A stretch of 64,000 nucleotides of DNA from Roseivirga spongicola. GTDB taxonomy: Bacteria > Bacteroidota > Bacteroidia > Cytophagales > Cyclobacteriaceae. The stretch covers positions 496,001-560,000 of the forward strand of contig NZ_LRPC01000012.1 of assembly GCF_001592965.1 (NCBI RefSeq), read 5' to 3'. How positions within the stretch are numbered: the first letter of the stretch is position 1; each line of letters starts with the position of its first letter. The notes under the pieces were generated by a model. That model saw only the letters and a list, made by a program, of their open reading frames with translations, was not told where the DNA came from and searched no databases. Of the stretch, positions 10,321 to 19,258 are shown piece by piece. A program made the position numbers and the translations under genes.

Positions 10321-11037
10321 CTAGGTCAATGCTTTTTCCGATTCATTGAACTTCTCTTCCATCGTTAAGTAAAGCTTAATGGCAAAAAACATAAGGATTG
10401 AAGGACCTAACCCAGAAAACAGTGCCACGTATAGCTGGTTCCACTCCGAGAGTTCTGCGATTCCAGTAATACTATAAAGCAACTCACCATAAGGTTGGTT
10501 GGGCAGAAAAAGACTAAGGAAGAAATTGGATCCTAAATGCATGCCAATGGCCATTGTCATGGAATTGGTTTTGTGGTAGGCATATGCCCAAACAAAGCCA
10601 GCAACTCCCGTGATAAGCAAGATGTAAATCATCGGTACAATAGCGCCACCAAACATGTTGTAGGAAAACCAGTGATAGACTCCAAAGATCAACGAAGTAA
10701 TCCAGATGGCTTTTTTAGGCCCTATCCGCTGAATTAGAATGTAGAGAAGTGCACCTCTATACATCAGCTCTTCTGTTAAAGCCGACTTGAAATGATACCA
10801 AAATGAGCTGAATAACTCTTCTGGATTAAATACCGGGTTAGCGGTAAACTCAAAGGACTTGAACTGCGCTTCAAAAAAGAGAATTATCGCGCGAATAAGC
10901 ATGACCGAGGCCAGTCCATAGCTGAACTGTATTAGAGCTTTCTTAAGCGGAAGAAAACCTAAAACCGATAAACCCTTTTCTTGAATAAAGACTAGTAGAA
11001 GCCAAGAGACCCCCAGAATCACCACAATACCAATCAT
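10321..11037 (-). CDS. CPBP (CAAX prenyl protease/bacteriocin-processing) family intramembrane protease
   Basis: A multi-spanning membrane protein of the ABI/CPBP family (Rce1-like). The catalytic motifs are visible: E89-E90-x3-R94 in T-E-E-L-M-Y-R, H122 in Y-H-W-F and H177 in M-H-L-G-S-N. There are about six to seven hydrophobic segments in 238 residues. Family members process peptides or confer bacteriocin self-immunity, but many have no known substrate. The gene is followed by ruvC and preceded, 17 bp away, by a membrane-anchored XRE regulator, which suggests that the regulator and protease form a unit. Confidence 0.85.
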   Translation of the reverse strand: MIGIVVILGVSWLLLVFIQEKGLSVLGFLPLKKALIQFSYGLASVMLIRAIILFFEAQFKSFEFTANPVFNPEELFSSFWYHFKSALTEELMYRGALLYILIQRIGPKKAIWITSLIFGVYHWFSYNMFGGAIVPMIYILLITGVAGFVWAYAYHKTNSMTMAIGMHLGSNFFLSLFLPNQPYGELLYSITGIAELSEWNQLYVALFSGLGPSILMFFAIKLYLTMEEKFNESEKALT

Positions 11038-11054
11038 TGTCAGAATATTTTAAG

Positions 11055-11477
11055 CTACTGTTTTTTTCTCCACAGAAAGAGTAAGCCAAGGCTTAAGACA
11101 ATTAGTATTCCTGTATAGAAAAGATAGAGTTCAAAGTTCGTTTCTGGAAACTGACTCGATTGCGCTAAAAAAGCAGCCGATAAAAGGATTGTGCCAAGTA
11201 CAAAAGCTAAGCTGATTATCCTTTTTTTAGCCAGATTTCCTTTAGCACTAGGTTCAACAGGCTTTTCCTTCGAGCTTAAAATATCTAAAGAGAAGTTCAG
11301 GTTTTTAGCCAACTCATTTAAAGTGTACTGTCTCGGATAAACCTCTCCATTTTCAATTCTCTGAATAGACCTAAGGCTAACCTTGCATAAATCGGCCAGC
11401 TCTTGTTGCGTGTAGTTAAGGTCTGTTCTCTTTTCTTTTACTACAGAAGCAATCATCTTATGTTTTTCTGTCTGCAT
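11055..11477 (-). CDS. XRE-family HTH regulator with two C-terminal membrane segments
   Basis: Residues 8-62 are a classic Cro/C1-type helix-turn-helix (T-Q-Q-E-L-A-D-L-C-K-V-S-L-R-S-I-Q-R-I-E-N-G). A short linker is followed by two hydrophobic helices (about 90-108 and 115-136) that should anchor the protein in the inner membrane. Such small XRE-TM proteins are frequent in Bacteroidota; their ligands are unknown. It is transcribed with the CPBP protease gene 17 bp downstream and could sense membrane status. It is not next to the restriction cassette, so I do not regard it as a restriction C protein. Confidence 0.85.
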   Translation of the reverse strand: MQTEKHKMIASVVKEKRTDLNYTQQELADLCKVSLRSIQRIENGEVYPRQYTLNELAKNLNFSLDILSSKEKPVEPSAKGNLAKKRIISLAFVLGTILLSAAFLAQSSQFPETNFELYLFYTGILIVLSLGLLFLWRKKQ

Positions 11478-11625
11478 TGTAAAAGTATCTAGTAAGCTCT
11501 TTAATTAGGGTTTTCTCCGCACGACATTCATATGACATTTGCCTGTCATGCTTCATTCTGAACTGAAAAGCGAATATACAAACTGACGAATTTTCAATTT
11601 GGTATTGAAAGCTCTTTCTTCGCAC

Positions 11626-12720
11626 ATGCTTCTTATTTATTCGGTTTTGTTCCTTTGGTCGGTGCTACTCATCGTAGTGCTTATACTATGGGCTAAGCAG
11701 AAAAATAAGTTCGAATTGGTAGATAAGCCTTGTTCGGTAATTATTCCTTTTCGAAATGAAGAAGCTACACTCGTCAAGCTGGTAAAAGCATTTTCAAGGC
11801 AGTCAGTTAAAAGTGTCGAATTCATTTTTGTGAATGACCATTCGGAAGATAGGAGTGTGGAGCTGCTTCGCGAAGCACTCAAGAAGTATTCTCTACAAGC
11901 TGAAGTTTTGGAAGTAACCGAAGGTGAGGGGAAAAAAGCAGCGCTTAGTTTAGGGATTAGCGAAGCTTCGAACGAGTTCATAATAACAACGGATGCCGAC
12001 TGCCAAATGAATGAGCATTGGTTGTCTTCACTTTTAAGCCAGTTTGAGGAGGAGGAAGTCAAGATGGTTTTGGGACCTGTAGTTTTAACTGGTGAAGGTT
12101 TTTGGCAAAAGTTTCAAAGCCTTGAAATGTCTGCCTTAATGGGCGTAACGGCTGTAAGTGCATATCTGAATAAGCCTACTATGGCCAACGGAGCTAATTT
12201 AGCTTTCCGAAAAATAGTTTTTGAAGAACTGGATGGCTATAGAGGGATAGATCAGATTCCAACGGGTGATGATGAGCTTTTCATGCACAAGGTTCAGCTT
12301 AGTTACCCAGGGTCGATTCGTTTTACTAAAGATTCTCGGGCGGTGGTTTTGACAGCAGGGGCTGAAAGATTGAGCTCAATGATCAATCAAAAAAAACGCT
12401 GGGCTAGTAAATGGAGATTCAATAAGCGATGGAGTACAATTGTGTTGGCTTTGTTTATTCTGCTGGTCAACTTGGCTCAATGCTTCTTGATTTATAACTT
12501 TTTAACAGACCCGATGGCTTCAAGGGTGAGTATTTGGGTACTTTGGCTCAAGTTTATGTCGGAGATGTTTTTGCTGCTTCAAGTAAGGCACGATTTAGGG
12601 CAGCGAACTAATTTTTTGTCGTTCATAATTTCCTTTTTATTCTATCCCCTTTATGCCATTTATATAGGTATAGCTGCTAACTTTGGTTCATATCAATGGA
12701 AGGGTAGAAAGTATTCTTGA
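11626..12720 (+). CDS. Glycosyltransferase family 2, membrane-anchored
   Basis: A processive-type GT2 enzyme that transfers sugars from nucleotide-activated donors to a lipid or polysaccharide acceptor. After an N-terminal membrane helix, the GT-A domain shows the nucleotide-binding acid in V-N-D-H-S-E-D, the metal-binding D-A-D (T-T-D-A-D-C), the acceptor-base motif G-D-D-E-L and a Q-K-K-R-W motif, then two to three C-terminal membrane helices. ATG at 11626 is preferred over a TTG at 11599 because the protein then starts directly with its membrane helix. It leads a plus-strand run of seven tightly spaced genes that seems devoted to cell-surface carbohydrate. Confidence 0.88.
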   Translation: MLLIYSVLFLWSVLLIVVLILWAKQKNKFELVDKPCSVIIPFRNEEATLVKLVKAFSRQSVKSVEFIFVNDHSEDRSVELLREALKKYSLQAEVLEVTEGEGKKAALSLGISEASNEFIITTDADCQMNEHWLSSLLSQFEEEEVKMVLGPVVLTGEGFWQKFQSLEMSALMGVTAVSAYLNKPTMANGANLAFRKIVFEELDGYRGIDQIPTGDDELFMHKVQLSYPGSIRFTKDSRAVVLTAGAERLSSMINQKKRWASKWRFNKRWSTIVLALFILLVNLAQCFLIYNFLTDPMASRVSIWVLWLKFMSEMFLLLQVRHDLGQRTNFLSFIISFLFYPLYAIYIGIAANFGSYQWKGRKYS

Positions 12721-12722
12721 CT

Positions 12723-12983
12723 ATGACAATGACGGATCAGGAATTCGATGTGTTAGATGAACTTTACTTTGTTCAGCCATTTTCATTTTTAATTGAAGAG
12801 TTAGAAATGGAGGAGGAAGAATTGAAACAGGTGCTGTTTTCACTTCTCCAGAAAGGCTATATCAAATGCTTATTCAATATGAATGATGAAGTGTTTGAAG
12901 ACAAACTGAATTTTGAAGTGGAGTTTAAAGACTACTATTATCTGGCAAGTAAGAAGGGTTTGTTGGCGCATAACGGGAGATAA
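12723..12983 (+). CDS. Small acidic protein of unknown function, possible winged-helix fold
   Basis: About 86 residues. I do not recognise the family. The pattern of an acidic helix (I-E-E-L-E-M-E-E-E-E-L), a helix L-K-Q-V-L-F-S-L-L-Q-K-G-Y and then a beta-like stretch resembles a small winged-helix module, but without a clear basic recognition helix. It sits 2 bp downstream of the GT2 gene and 2 bp before the GAF-SpoIIE phosphatase gene, so it may be a partner or target in the phosphatase pathway. Start could be 12723 or 12729; the longer frame begins with TTG inside the upstream stop region. Confidence 0.7.
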   Translation: MTMTDQEFDVLDELYFVQPFSFLIEELEMEEEELKQVLFSLLQKGYIKCLFNMNDEVFEDKLNFEVEFKDYYYLASKKGLLAHNGR

Positions 12984-12985
12984 GA

Positions 12986-14212
12986 ATGGATCAGAATTCA
13001 TTACAGACTAAGTTTTTTCAGAAGGAGCTCGAAGTAAATGCCTTGATGGAGATCACTCAGGCGGTGAATAATAACTTACCGGAAGAGGATCTTTATAAAA
13101 TCTTTGAATTTACTCTAAGGGCGAACCTTCAAATGGAAAAGCTCTCTCTGTTTGTAATGGAAGAAGATTGGGAGTGTAAGGTGCAGTTCGGTACTTCCCA
13201 AGATTTTACGCAAGTGAAAATGGGGCAAACTTGTTTGAGCGCTCGAAAAATCACTTACATCGACCAGATGGATTTAGATGTTTCTTGCTTCGAAGAGTTC
13301 GAGATCATCATTCCTGTATTACATAAAGATAGGCTTTTGGCTTTCGTATTTGTGAAATCTAAAGGACCTGAAATCAATGTCGACACCACCTTTATTCAGG
13401 CCTTGAGTAACATCATGTTGGTGGCCATTGAGAATAAACGATTAGCCAGAAAGCAGTTGGAGCAGCAGGCGCTTCAGCGCGATATGGAGATTGCCAAAAA
13501 CGTTCAGAATTACCTCTTCCCTAAAGATCTCCCTAATAACGATAAGATTCATATCGAGGCTTACTATCAGCCGTGCCGTACGGTAGGGGGCGATTATTAT
13601 GATTATATAACGCTAGAGCAAGACGATCAGTTTGTGGTGTGTATTGCTGATGTATCCGGTAAAGGTATTCCTGCTGCTATTTTGATGTCTAACTTTCAGG
13701 CCGTTTTAAGAACCATTTCAAGAACAGCCGATAATCCTGTTTCTGTTGTTAATGAGCTGAACTATCACCTATGTAAAAATGCCAATAGAGAGAATTTCAT
13801 TACTTTCTTTTTGGCAGTTTATGACTACAAAAAGAAAGACCTGAGGTACATCAACGCAGGTCATAACCCTCCATTGTTAATGAATGGCAAGCCAGAAGTT
13901 GAAAAACTCACGGTGGGTACAACGGTACTTGGCGCCTTTGAACCACTTCCTTTTATAGAAATGGGAAGGGTAGAAGACTTAGATAAATTCTCACTTTTCT
14001 TGTTTACTGATGGTCTTACCGAAACCTTTAATAAGGCGGAAGAAGAGTTTGGTAGTGAAAGATTAGAAGAGTTTTTACAGGCAAATTATAATACTCCATT
14101 ATCAGAGCTACACTCTAAGCTTTTGGCTGAGCTTTATAACTTCTCTGAAGAGCGCAACTTTACTGACGACCTGACTTTCTTATCTTGCAGGGTCAATAAT
14201 GCTTCCGTTTAA
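12986..14212 (+). CDS. GAF domain - PP2C/SpoIIE serine phosphatase (RsbU-like)
   Basis: Cytoplasmic signalling phosphatase. Residues about 20-155 are a GAF sensor domain, a short coiled linker (about 150-175) follows, and residues about 180-400 are a SpoIIE/PP2C phosphatase with metal-binding motifs G-G-D-Y-Y-D, D-V-S-G-K-G and F-T-D-G-L-T-E. Relatives dephosphorylate anti-anti-sigma factors (RsbV/SpoIIAA). No STAS or anti-sigma gene lies in the window, so the target is unknown. Its 3' end overlaps the polysaccharide deacetylase gene by 14 bp. The setting within a glycan operon suggests control of envelope or exopolysaccharide output, which is inference. Confidence 0.92.
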   Translation: MDQNSLQTKFFQKELEVNALMEITQAVNNNLPEEDLYKIFEFTLRANLQMEKLSLFVMEEDWECKVQFGTSQDFTQVKMGQTCLSARKITYIDQMDLDVSCFEEFEIIIPVLHKDRLLAFVFVKSKGPEINVDTTFIQALSNIMLVAIENKRLARKQLEQQALQRDMEIAKNVQNYLFPKDLPNNDKIHIEAYYQPCRTVGGDYYDYITLEQDDQFVVCIADVSGKGIPAAILMSNFQAVLRTISRTADNPVSVVNELNYHLCKNANRENFITFFLAVYDYKKKDLRYINAGHNPPLLMNGKPEVEKLTVGTTVLGAFEPLPFIEMGRVEDLDKFSLFLFTDGLTETFNKAEEEFGSERLEEFLQANYNTPLSELHSKLLAELYNFSEERNFTDDLTFLSCRVNNASV

Positions 14213-14822
14213 AACTCCATTTGTAGCCAAGTACATTTACCCCAGATTGCTCTGGAAAGTAAAAACTACTGAAAAAGTAATTTACCTCACTTTCGATGAT
14301 GGACCTATTCCTAATCTAACGGAATGGGTTTTAGATGTACTCCAAGAGTATGGCGCTAAGGCTACTTTTTTTTGCGTTGGAGAGAATGTCCTAAGAAATC
14401 GCTCTATATATAATAGAGTATTGGCTGAGGGGCATAAAGTGGGAAATCATACTCAACATCATATTAATGGTAAGCGAAGCAAAGCAGAAGCATATCTGGC
14501 AGATGTTTTGGCTTGTGATGAAGCTCTGGATACTGATAAGTCAAATTCTAGTTTGTTCAGGCCGCCTTATGGTAGACTTACAAATGCTCAACGTAAAGCG
14601 CTACTCAAAAATAAGACAATTGTAATGTGGGATGTGCTCACCCAAGACTATGATCAAACCATCGATCCAAGTATAATTCTCAGAAAATCCATTGCGGCCA
14701 CCTCAAAGGGGTCAATTGTGGTTTTTCACGACAATGTAAAAGCAGAGGCAAACCTGAAAGCCGTTCTGCCAGCCTATCTGAGACATTTTGAAAAAGCGGG
14801 TTATCGATTCGAAGCATTATGA
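14199..14822 (+). CDS. Polysaccharide deacetylase (NodB homology, CE4 family)
   Basis: Predicted metal-dependent de-N-acetylase acting on chitin-, peptidoglycan- or exopolysaccharide-type substrates. The CE4 motifs are in order: T-F-D-D-G-P (catalytic and metal Asp), H-x3-H in G-N-H-T-Q-H-H, and R-P-P-Y-G. At 207 residues it is a minimal catalytic domain, with no evident signal peptide, so it may act at the cytoplasmic face or be exported otherwise. It overlaps the phosphatase gene by 14 bp and the second glycosyltransferase gene by 4 bp. Confidence 0.9.
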   Translation: MLPFKTPFVAKYIYPRLLWKVKTTEKVIYLTFDDGPIPNLTEWVLDVLQEYGAKATFFCVGENVLRNRSIYNRVLAEGHKVGNHTQHHINGKRSKAEAYLADVLACDEALDTDKSNSSLFRPPYGRLTNAQRKALLKNKTIVMWDVLTQDYDQTIDPSIILRKSIAATSKGSIVVFHDNVKAEANLKAVLPAYLRHFEKAGYRFEAL

Positions 14823-15913
14823 GCGTGGTAGGAGGTGTTTTAGTTTCAATTTATTCAGTACTGTTTACAGTTGAGCTAATCCTTATGCTGTTCTTTAGGT
14901 TGAAGTTTAAGACTTCGACAAAAGCTGAAAGTGACCTCCCTAAAGTGACTGTTTTAGTCTGTGCAAGAAACGAAGAACATAACCTTAGGCGTTGTCTCGA
15001 TTCAATATTAACACTCAATTACCCACAAGAAACGATGCAGGTTTTGGTGGGAGATGATAATTCCGAAGATGGCACTTGGAATATAATTGAGCATTTCGAA
15101 AAAAGGCACAACCATATAAAAGGAGTAAAGGTTGAAAATGAAAAGGAAGGACTGATTGCCAAGGCCAATGTGTTAAATCAGTTGATCGATCTGAGTAATG
15201 ACGAGTTTCAGGTAATCATAGATGCAGATATGGAGGTTCAGCCTGACTGGTTAAGGACTATGGTTGGTGCCCTAAAAGAGAGTCAGTTAATTAGTGGTTA
15301 CACTCAAATTGCCTCGGTTGGTCGTTATAGTCATCTTCAGTTTTTCGATTGGCAAATTGTGTTGCACAGCATGAAAGCTATGGCCGATGCCATTAGGCCT
15401 ATTTCAATTCTTGGTAACAACATGGGCTTTCGCAAGTCGGCCTATGATCAAGTTGGTGGCTTTCGAGCTTTAGGCCCAACCGATGTGGAGGATTTAGGCT
15501 TGCTGCAGCGGTTTCAAAAGGCTGGACTACAAACCAGTCAAGTGATAGAACAAACAGGGTTTGCGGAAACCCGGCCACAACTCACTTTTTCGGAAATGAT
15601 TACGCAACGCTGCCGATGGATGAATGGAGTTTTTACTCACCACTGGATATTGGCCGTTCCAGCCTTCTTCGCAAGGCTTTGGGTAGTACCTTTTTTACTG
15701 ACTCTATTTGTTGCTTATATCGACCTAGCCTTATTCATTTTGAGCTATGCCTACTTTACAACTTGCCTTAAATATTGGCAGATGCACAAACACACCAATA
15801 GAAAGTTCAAACTCTTTTTGTACGAACCTTTTTTTATCAGCCTTTTAGATACTTTTGCGTTGCTGAGAATAATATTTAAAGGAAAAGTAAGCTGGAAAGG
15901 AAGGAAGTTCTGA
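14819..15913 (+). CDS. Glycosyltransferase family 2, membrane-bound
   Basis: Second GT2 enzyme of the operon. It has an N-terminal membrane helix (about 3-25), the donor site V-G-D-D-N-S-E-D-G-T, D-A-D in I-I-D-A-D-M-E, an E-D-L-G loop and Q-R-C-R-W near residue 265, followed by two to three C-terminal helices. These are features of processive synthases such as the N-acetylglucosamine polymerases. With the neighbouring NodB-type deacetylase this resembles a poly-N-acetylglucosamine-like or lipid glycosylation pathway; the product is not known. It overlaps the preceding gene by 4 bp. Confidence 0.88.
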   Translation: MSVVGGVLVSIYSVLFTVELILMLFFRLKFKTSTKAESDLPKVTVLVCARNEEHNLRRCLDSILTLNYPQETMQVLVGDDNSEDGTWNIIEHFEKRHNHIKGVKVENEKEGLIAKANVLNQLIDLSNDEFQVIIDADMEVQPDWLRTMVGALKESQLISGYTQIASVGRYSHLQFFDWQIVLHSMKAMADAIRPISILGNNMGFRKSAYDQVGGFRALGPTDVEDLGLLQRFQKAGLQTSQVIEQTGFAETRPQLTFSEMITQRCRWMNGVFTHHWILAVPAFFARLWVVPFLLTLFVAYIDLALFILSYAYFTTCLKYWQMHKHTNRKFKLFLYEPFFISLLDTFALLRIIFKGKVSWKGRKF

Positions 15914-15914
15914 T

Positions 15915-16682
15915 ATGATTGAAACTCACGCCCATATTTATGCAGAGCAATTTAAGGAAGATATAGACCACGTTTTGGAGCGGTCTCAAGAGGCTGGCAT
16001 AGAGAAAATTGTTATGCCTAACATAGATCACACTTCTATAGATGGAATGATGGAGCTGGAAGAGAGAAACCCTAGTTTCTGCTACGCTACCATGGGGCTT
16101 CACCCTTGTTCGGTTAAAAAGGACTTTGAAAAAGAGCTATATATAATAGAGGAGTGGCTTGGCAAAAGAGAATTCGTAGCCATTGGCGAAATGGGTACCG
16201 ATCTCTATTGGGATAAAACATTTCAAGATCAGCAGGTTGAAGCCTTTAAGATTCAGGTAGAGTGGGCAAAGCAATTCAAAAAGCCCATCATTATTCATTG
16301 TAGAGAGTCACTAGACTTAACTATTGACCTTGTAGAGTCTCTTAAGACCGATGAGCTTACAGGAGTTTTTCACTGTTTTAATGGTTCAGCAGAACAAGCC
16401 GAAAGAATTGTTGGCTTAGATTTCTACTTGGGTCTAGGTGGGGTAACTACATTTAAGAATGCAGGAATGGATAAAGTAGTGCCCGAATTAGATTTAGAAA
16501 GAATAGTACTCGAAACGGATAGTCCTTACTTGGCACCAACACCAAACAGAGGCAAAAGAAATGAGCCTGCGTTTTTAGAGTTGATTGCTCAGAAAATTGC
16601 CGATTACCGACAAATGTCATTAGAAGACCTAAAGACACAGACAACATCTAACGCCATTAAACTTTTTCAATTCAATGATTGA
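15915..16682 (+). CDS. tatD: TatD-family metal-dependent hydrolase/DNase
   Basis: TIM-barrel metallohydrolase of the TatD family, with nuclease or deoxynucleotidase activity in characterised members. Metal ligands are evident: H5 and H7 (E-T-H-A-H), E in A-I-G-E-M-G, H in I-I-H-C-R-E, H in V-F-H-C-F and D in E-T-D-S-P-Y-L. Length 255 is typical. The start codon follows the GT2 stop by a single base, and the 3' end overlaps the asparaginase gene by 8 bp, so it is part of the same transcript although its function looks unrelated. Confidence 0.92.
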   Translation: MIETHAHIYAEQFKEDIDHVLERSQEAGIEKIVMPNIDHTSIDGMMELEERNPSFCYATMGLHPCSVKKDFEKELYIIEEWLGKREFVAIGEMGTDLYWDKTFQDQQVEAFKIQVEWAKQFKKPIIIHCRESLDLTIDLVESLKTDELTGVFHCFNGSAEQAERIVGLDFYLGLGGVTTFKNAGMDKVVPELDLERIVLETDSPYLAPTPNRGKRNEPAFLELIAQKIADYRQMSLEDLKTQTTSNAIKLFQFND

Positions 16683-17736
16683 TGTAAAACCAATTGAGCA
16701 TTTCGACTTCCATAAAAGTCCCAAAGGCAGAGTTTTAACAATCTATACTGGTGGTACTTTAGGAATGGACTTCAATGACTCAGGATCTTTGGTGCCTTGT
16801 GGCTTCGAGCAAATTCTAGAGAGAGTTCCTGTTCTAAAAGAGCTTCAAGTCAATATTTCTGTAATCAGTTTTCAGGAGCCAATAGATTCTTCTAATGTAC
16901 ATATAGAGCATTGGCAGCTTTTAGCGTCATTGATTTATGACCATTACGATCAATTCGATGGTTTTCTTATTCTTCACGGAACCGATACTATGGCTTATTC
17001 TGCTTCAGCGCTGAGCTTTATGTTAGAAGGAGTGAACAAGCCAATAATTTTTACAGGAGCTCAATTGCCAATTGCTTCGCCACGCTCAGATGCCACTGAG
17101 AATTTGGTAACCTCATTAGAGATTGCTGCAGATAAGAAGAATGGCAAACCAATTATTACAGAGGTATGCATTTTTTTCAACCATGTATTGCTAAGAGGGA
17201 ACCGTGCAAAGAAGGTTGAGAGTCAACATTTCGATGCATTTGAATCTGAAAATTACCCGATTTTAGCAGAAGCTGGTATTTCAATAGATTATCAATGGTC
17301 GTATTTAAAGCCATACGCCAAAGACTTTGTAAGGGTAAATCCTGAAATGGACAATAATGTTGTGGTGTTAAAACTGTTTCCAGGATTAAATAAAATTACC
17401 GCTGCTAGTATTCTTTTAGCCGATGCTGTAAAGGGTGTTATTATTGAGAGCTACGGATCTGGCAACGTGCCAAATGAGAAATGGTTTCTGGATTTGCTAA
17501 GAGAAAGTGCCAAAATGGGCAAGCTTATACTCAATGTTTCTCAGTGTAACGGGGGTAGAGTTATGCATGGTAAGTATGAGACAAGCAGCGAGTTAGATAA
17601 AATTGGAGTGGTAAGTGGACACGATCTTACCTCTGAAGCAGCCACCGCAAAGATGATGTATGTGCTGGCCAGGTTCTCTAATCTGCGCGATGCAAAAAAA
17701 TGCCTGAGGACTCCCATAAGGGGCGAAATGAACTGA
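16675..17736 (+). CDS. ansA: Type I (cytoplasmic) L-asparaginase
   Basis: Hydrolyses L-asparagine to aspartate and ammonia. The two catalytic Thr motifs are present: Y-T-G-G-T-L-G-M near residue 26 and L-H-G-T-D-T-M-A-Y near 104. There is no signal peptide, and the length of 353 residues fits the cytoplasmic type I enzymes. It overlaps tatD by 8 bp, an arrangement common in Cytophagales, and is the last gene before the tRNA-Ser gene. Confidence 0.93.
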   Translation: MIDVKPIEHFDFHKSPKGRVLTIYTGGTLGMDFNDSGSLVPCGFEQILERVPVLKELQVNISVISFQEPIDSSNVHIEHWQLLASLIYDHYDQFDGFLILHGTDTMAYSASALSFMLEGVNKPIIFTGAQLPIASPRSDATENLVTSLEIAADKKNGKPIITEVCIFFNHVLLRGNRAKKVESQHFDAFESENYPILAEAGISIDYQWSYLKPYAKDFVRVNPEMDNNVVVLKLFPGLNKITAASILLADAVKGVIIESYGSGNVPNEKWFLDLLRESAKMGKLILNVSQCNGGRVMHGKYETSSELDKIGVVSGHDLTSEAATAKMMYVLARFSNLRDAKKCLRTPIRGEMN

Positions 17737-17828
17737 TTTTTTGTGTCTTACAAAAACAAAAATGGGCTTGCATGGACAGATAATTATTAATTTATTTGTT
17801 CCCCTGCGAGAAGCGTCAGAAGATTAAG

Positions 17829-17916
17829 GGAGAGGTGTCCGAGTGGTTGAAGGAGCACGCCTGGAAAGTGTGTATACCTCTAAAGGGTATCGAGGGTTCG
17901 AATCCCTCTCTCTCCG
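17829..17916 (+). tRNA. tRNA-Ser (anticodon GGA)
   Basis: A complete class II tRNA. The acceptor stem GGAGAGG pairs with TCTCTCC (one G-T wobble), the anticodon loop is CTGGAAA with anticodon GGA, a long variable arm follows (about 17874-17891), and the T arm is GAGGG-TTCGAAT-CCCTC. The discriminator is G at 17916. The CCA end is not encoded. A spurious open frame runs through it (see rejected items). Confidence 0.96.
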
Positions 17917-18069
17917 CAATTAGAGGAGAATTGGCGGACAAGGTGATAAAGCAGATGTTTTTGGAGCCTTCCCCTCAGTTATCAACTAAAGTTTTAAGTA
18001 TAATTTCTTTTAATAATAATTATTAATAATTTAGAAACCGTTTTAACCTTTATTAATCAAAACTAGACT

Positions 18070-18867
18070 ATGAAAAAGTTATTCTCTTTACTGATGATCC
18101 TGGGTATCTTCGCCTTCGGATTTAATGCAGTTGCTCAAGACGATGCGGACACTACTGCTACTGAAGCTGCTGTTGAGGACACCTACCCAGAATCTCCTAG
18201 TTATGACATGGAGTCAGACATGGAAGAGGAAAAATCATTCGATCAAATCGTTAAAGACAAATTCATTGAAGGTGACCCTGCGTTCATGGTTTACCCTCTA
18301 ATCTGTTTGATTCTTGGTTTAGCAATCGCTATTGAAAGAATCATCAGCTTAAACCTTTCAACTACTAATACTTCTAAGCTTTTGAGCAAAGTTGAAGACG
18401 CTCTTGAGTCAGGAGGAGTAGAAGCTGCTAAAGAAGTAACTAAGAGCACTAGAGGCCCAGTTGCATCTATCTTTACTCAAGGTTTGATGAGAATGTCTGA
18501 AGGTATTGAAATGGTTGAGAAATCAGTTATTGCCTACGGATCTGTAGAAATGGGTAGACTAGAAAGAGGTCTTGTATGGATTTCCCTATTCATCTCTCTT
18601 GCTCCAATGCTTGGTTTCATGGGTACTGTAATTGGTATGATCGATGCCTTCGATGCTATTCAAGCAGCTGGAGATATTTCTCCTTCATTGGTTGCTGGTG
18701 GTATTAAAGTAGCCCTTTTAACAACAGTTGCTGGTTTGATCGTTGCGATTATCCTTCAGTTGTTCTATAACTACTGTGTTTCTAAAATCGACTCTATTGT
18801 TAACTCAATGGAAGATGCATCTATCTCTTTGGTAGACCTTTTAGTGAAGCACAACCTTTCTAAATAA
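18070..18867 (+). CDS. exbB: ExbB/TolQ/MotA-type proton channel protein
   Basis: Inner-membrane proton channel subunit that energises TonB-type or Tol-type processes. A signal-like N-terminus is followed by a very acidic segment (about 24-60) and then three membrane helices at about 75-95, 170-195 and 215-240. The conserved MotA/ExbB signature is seen in M-L-G-F-M-G-T-V-I-G-M and G-G-I-K-V-A-L-L-T-T-V-A-G. The acidic N-terminal extension is common in Bacteroidota ExbB proteins. It leads a four-gene operon with a small membrane protein and two ExbD proteins. It probably powers the SusC-type transporters, but gliding or Tol functions cannot be excluded. Confidence 0.9.
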   Translation: MKKLFSLLMILGIFAFGFNAVAQDDADTTATEAAVEDTYPESPSYDMESDMEEEKSFDQIVKDKFIEGDPAFMVYPLICLILGLAIAIERIISLNLSTTNTSKLLSKVEDALESGGVEAAKEVTKSTRGPVASIFTQGLMRMSEGIEMVEKSVIAYGSVEMGRLERGLVWISLFISLAPMLGFMGTVIGMIDAFDAIQAAGDISPSLVAGGIKVALLTTVAGLIVAIILQLFYNYCVSKIDSIVNSMEDASISLVDLLVKHNLSK

Positions 18868-18891
18868 TTTCCATCTTAAAAGACATTAAAT

Positions 18892-19254
18892 ATGGATCAG
18901 GAACAGTGGATTGATATAGGGCTATATGCGGCTTACATCCTTATTGGAGTAGCCATTGTAGCAGCTATAGTAATGAACCTGGTCAATGCCTTTGGAAATC
19001 CTAAGTCATTGATCAAAGGTGGAATTGGAGTATTAGTTTTAGTAGCTATTTTCTTCATCGGGTACAGCATGGCTCCGGCCGAGTTTGGTTCTTCTACAGC
19101 AAGTGTTATGGAAGCAGCCAAAATTGATCCGACTAGCGAAAAAGCTGCTTCTGTCTACAAGCTTGTAGGCGGTGCAATGACAACTACTTTGGCACTTATT
19201 GTAATTGCCGTAGTTGGTCTCGTATATTCATCAATTGCAAGAATTGTAAGATAA
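18892..19254 (+). CDS. Small three-helix membrane protein of the ExbB-ExbD operon
   Basis: This 120-residue protein has no domain I can name. Three hydrophobic helices are clear (about 7-33, 40-63 and 95-118). It lies 24 bp after exbB and 4 bp before the first exbD, so it is co-expressed with the proton channel. Small membrane proteins at this place are recurrent in Cytophagales. It may be a structural or accessory subunit of the energising complex; this is inference from position. Confidence 0.8.
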   Translation: MDQEQWIDIGLYAAYILIGVAIVAAIVMNLVNAFGNPKSLIKGGIGVLVLVAIFFIGYSMAPAEFGSSTASVMEAAKIDPTSEKAASVYKLVGGAMTTTLALIVIAVVGLVYSSIARIVR

Positions 19255-19258
19255 AATT

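Noticed and set aside
17796..18026. 76-residue frame
   Set aside because: It runs straight through the tRNA-Ser gene and its protein is the translated tRNA.
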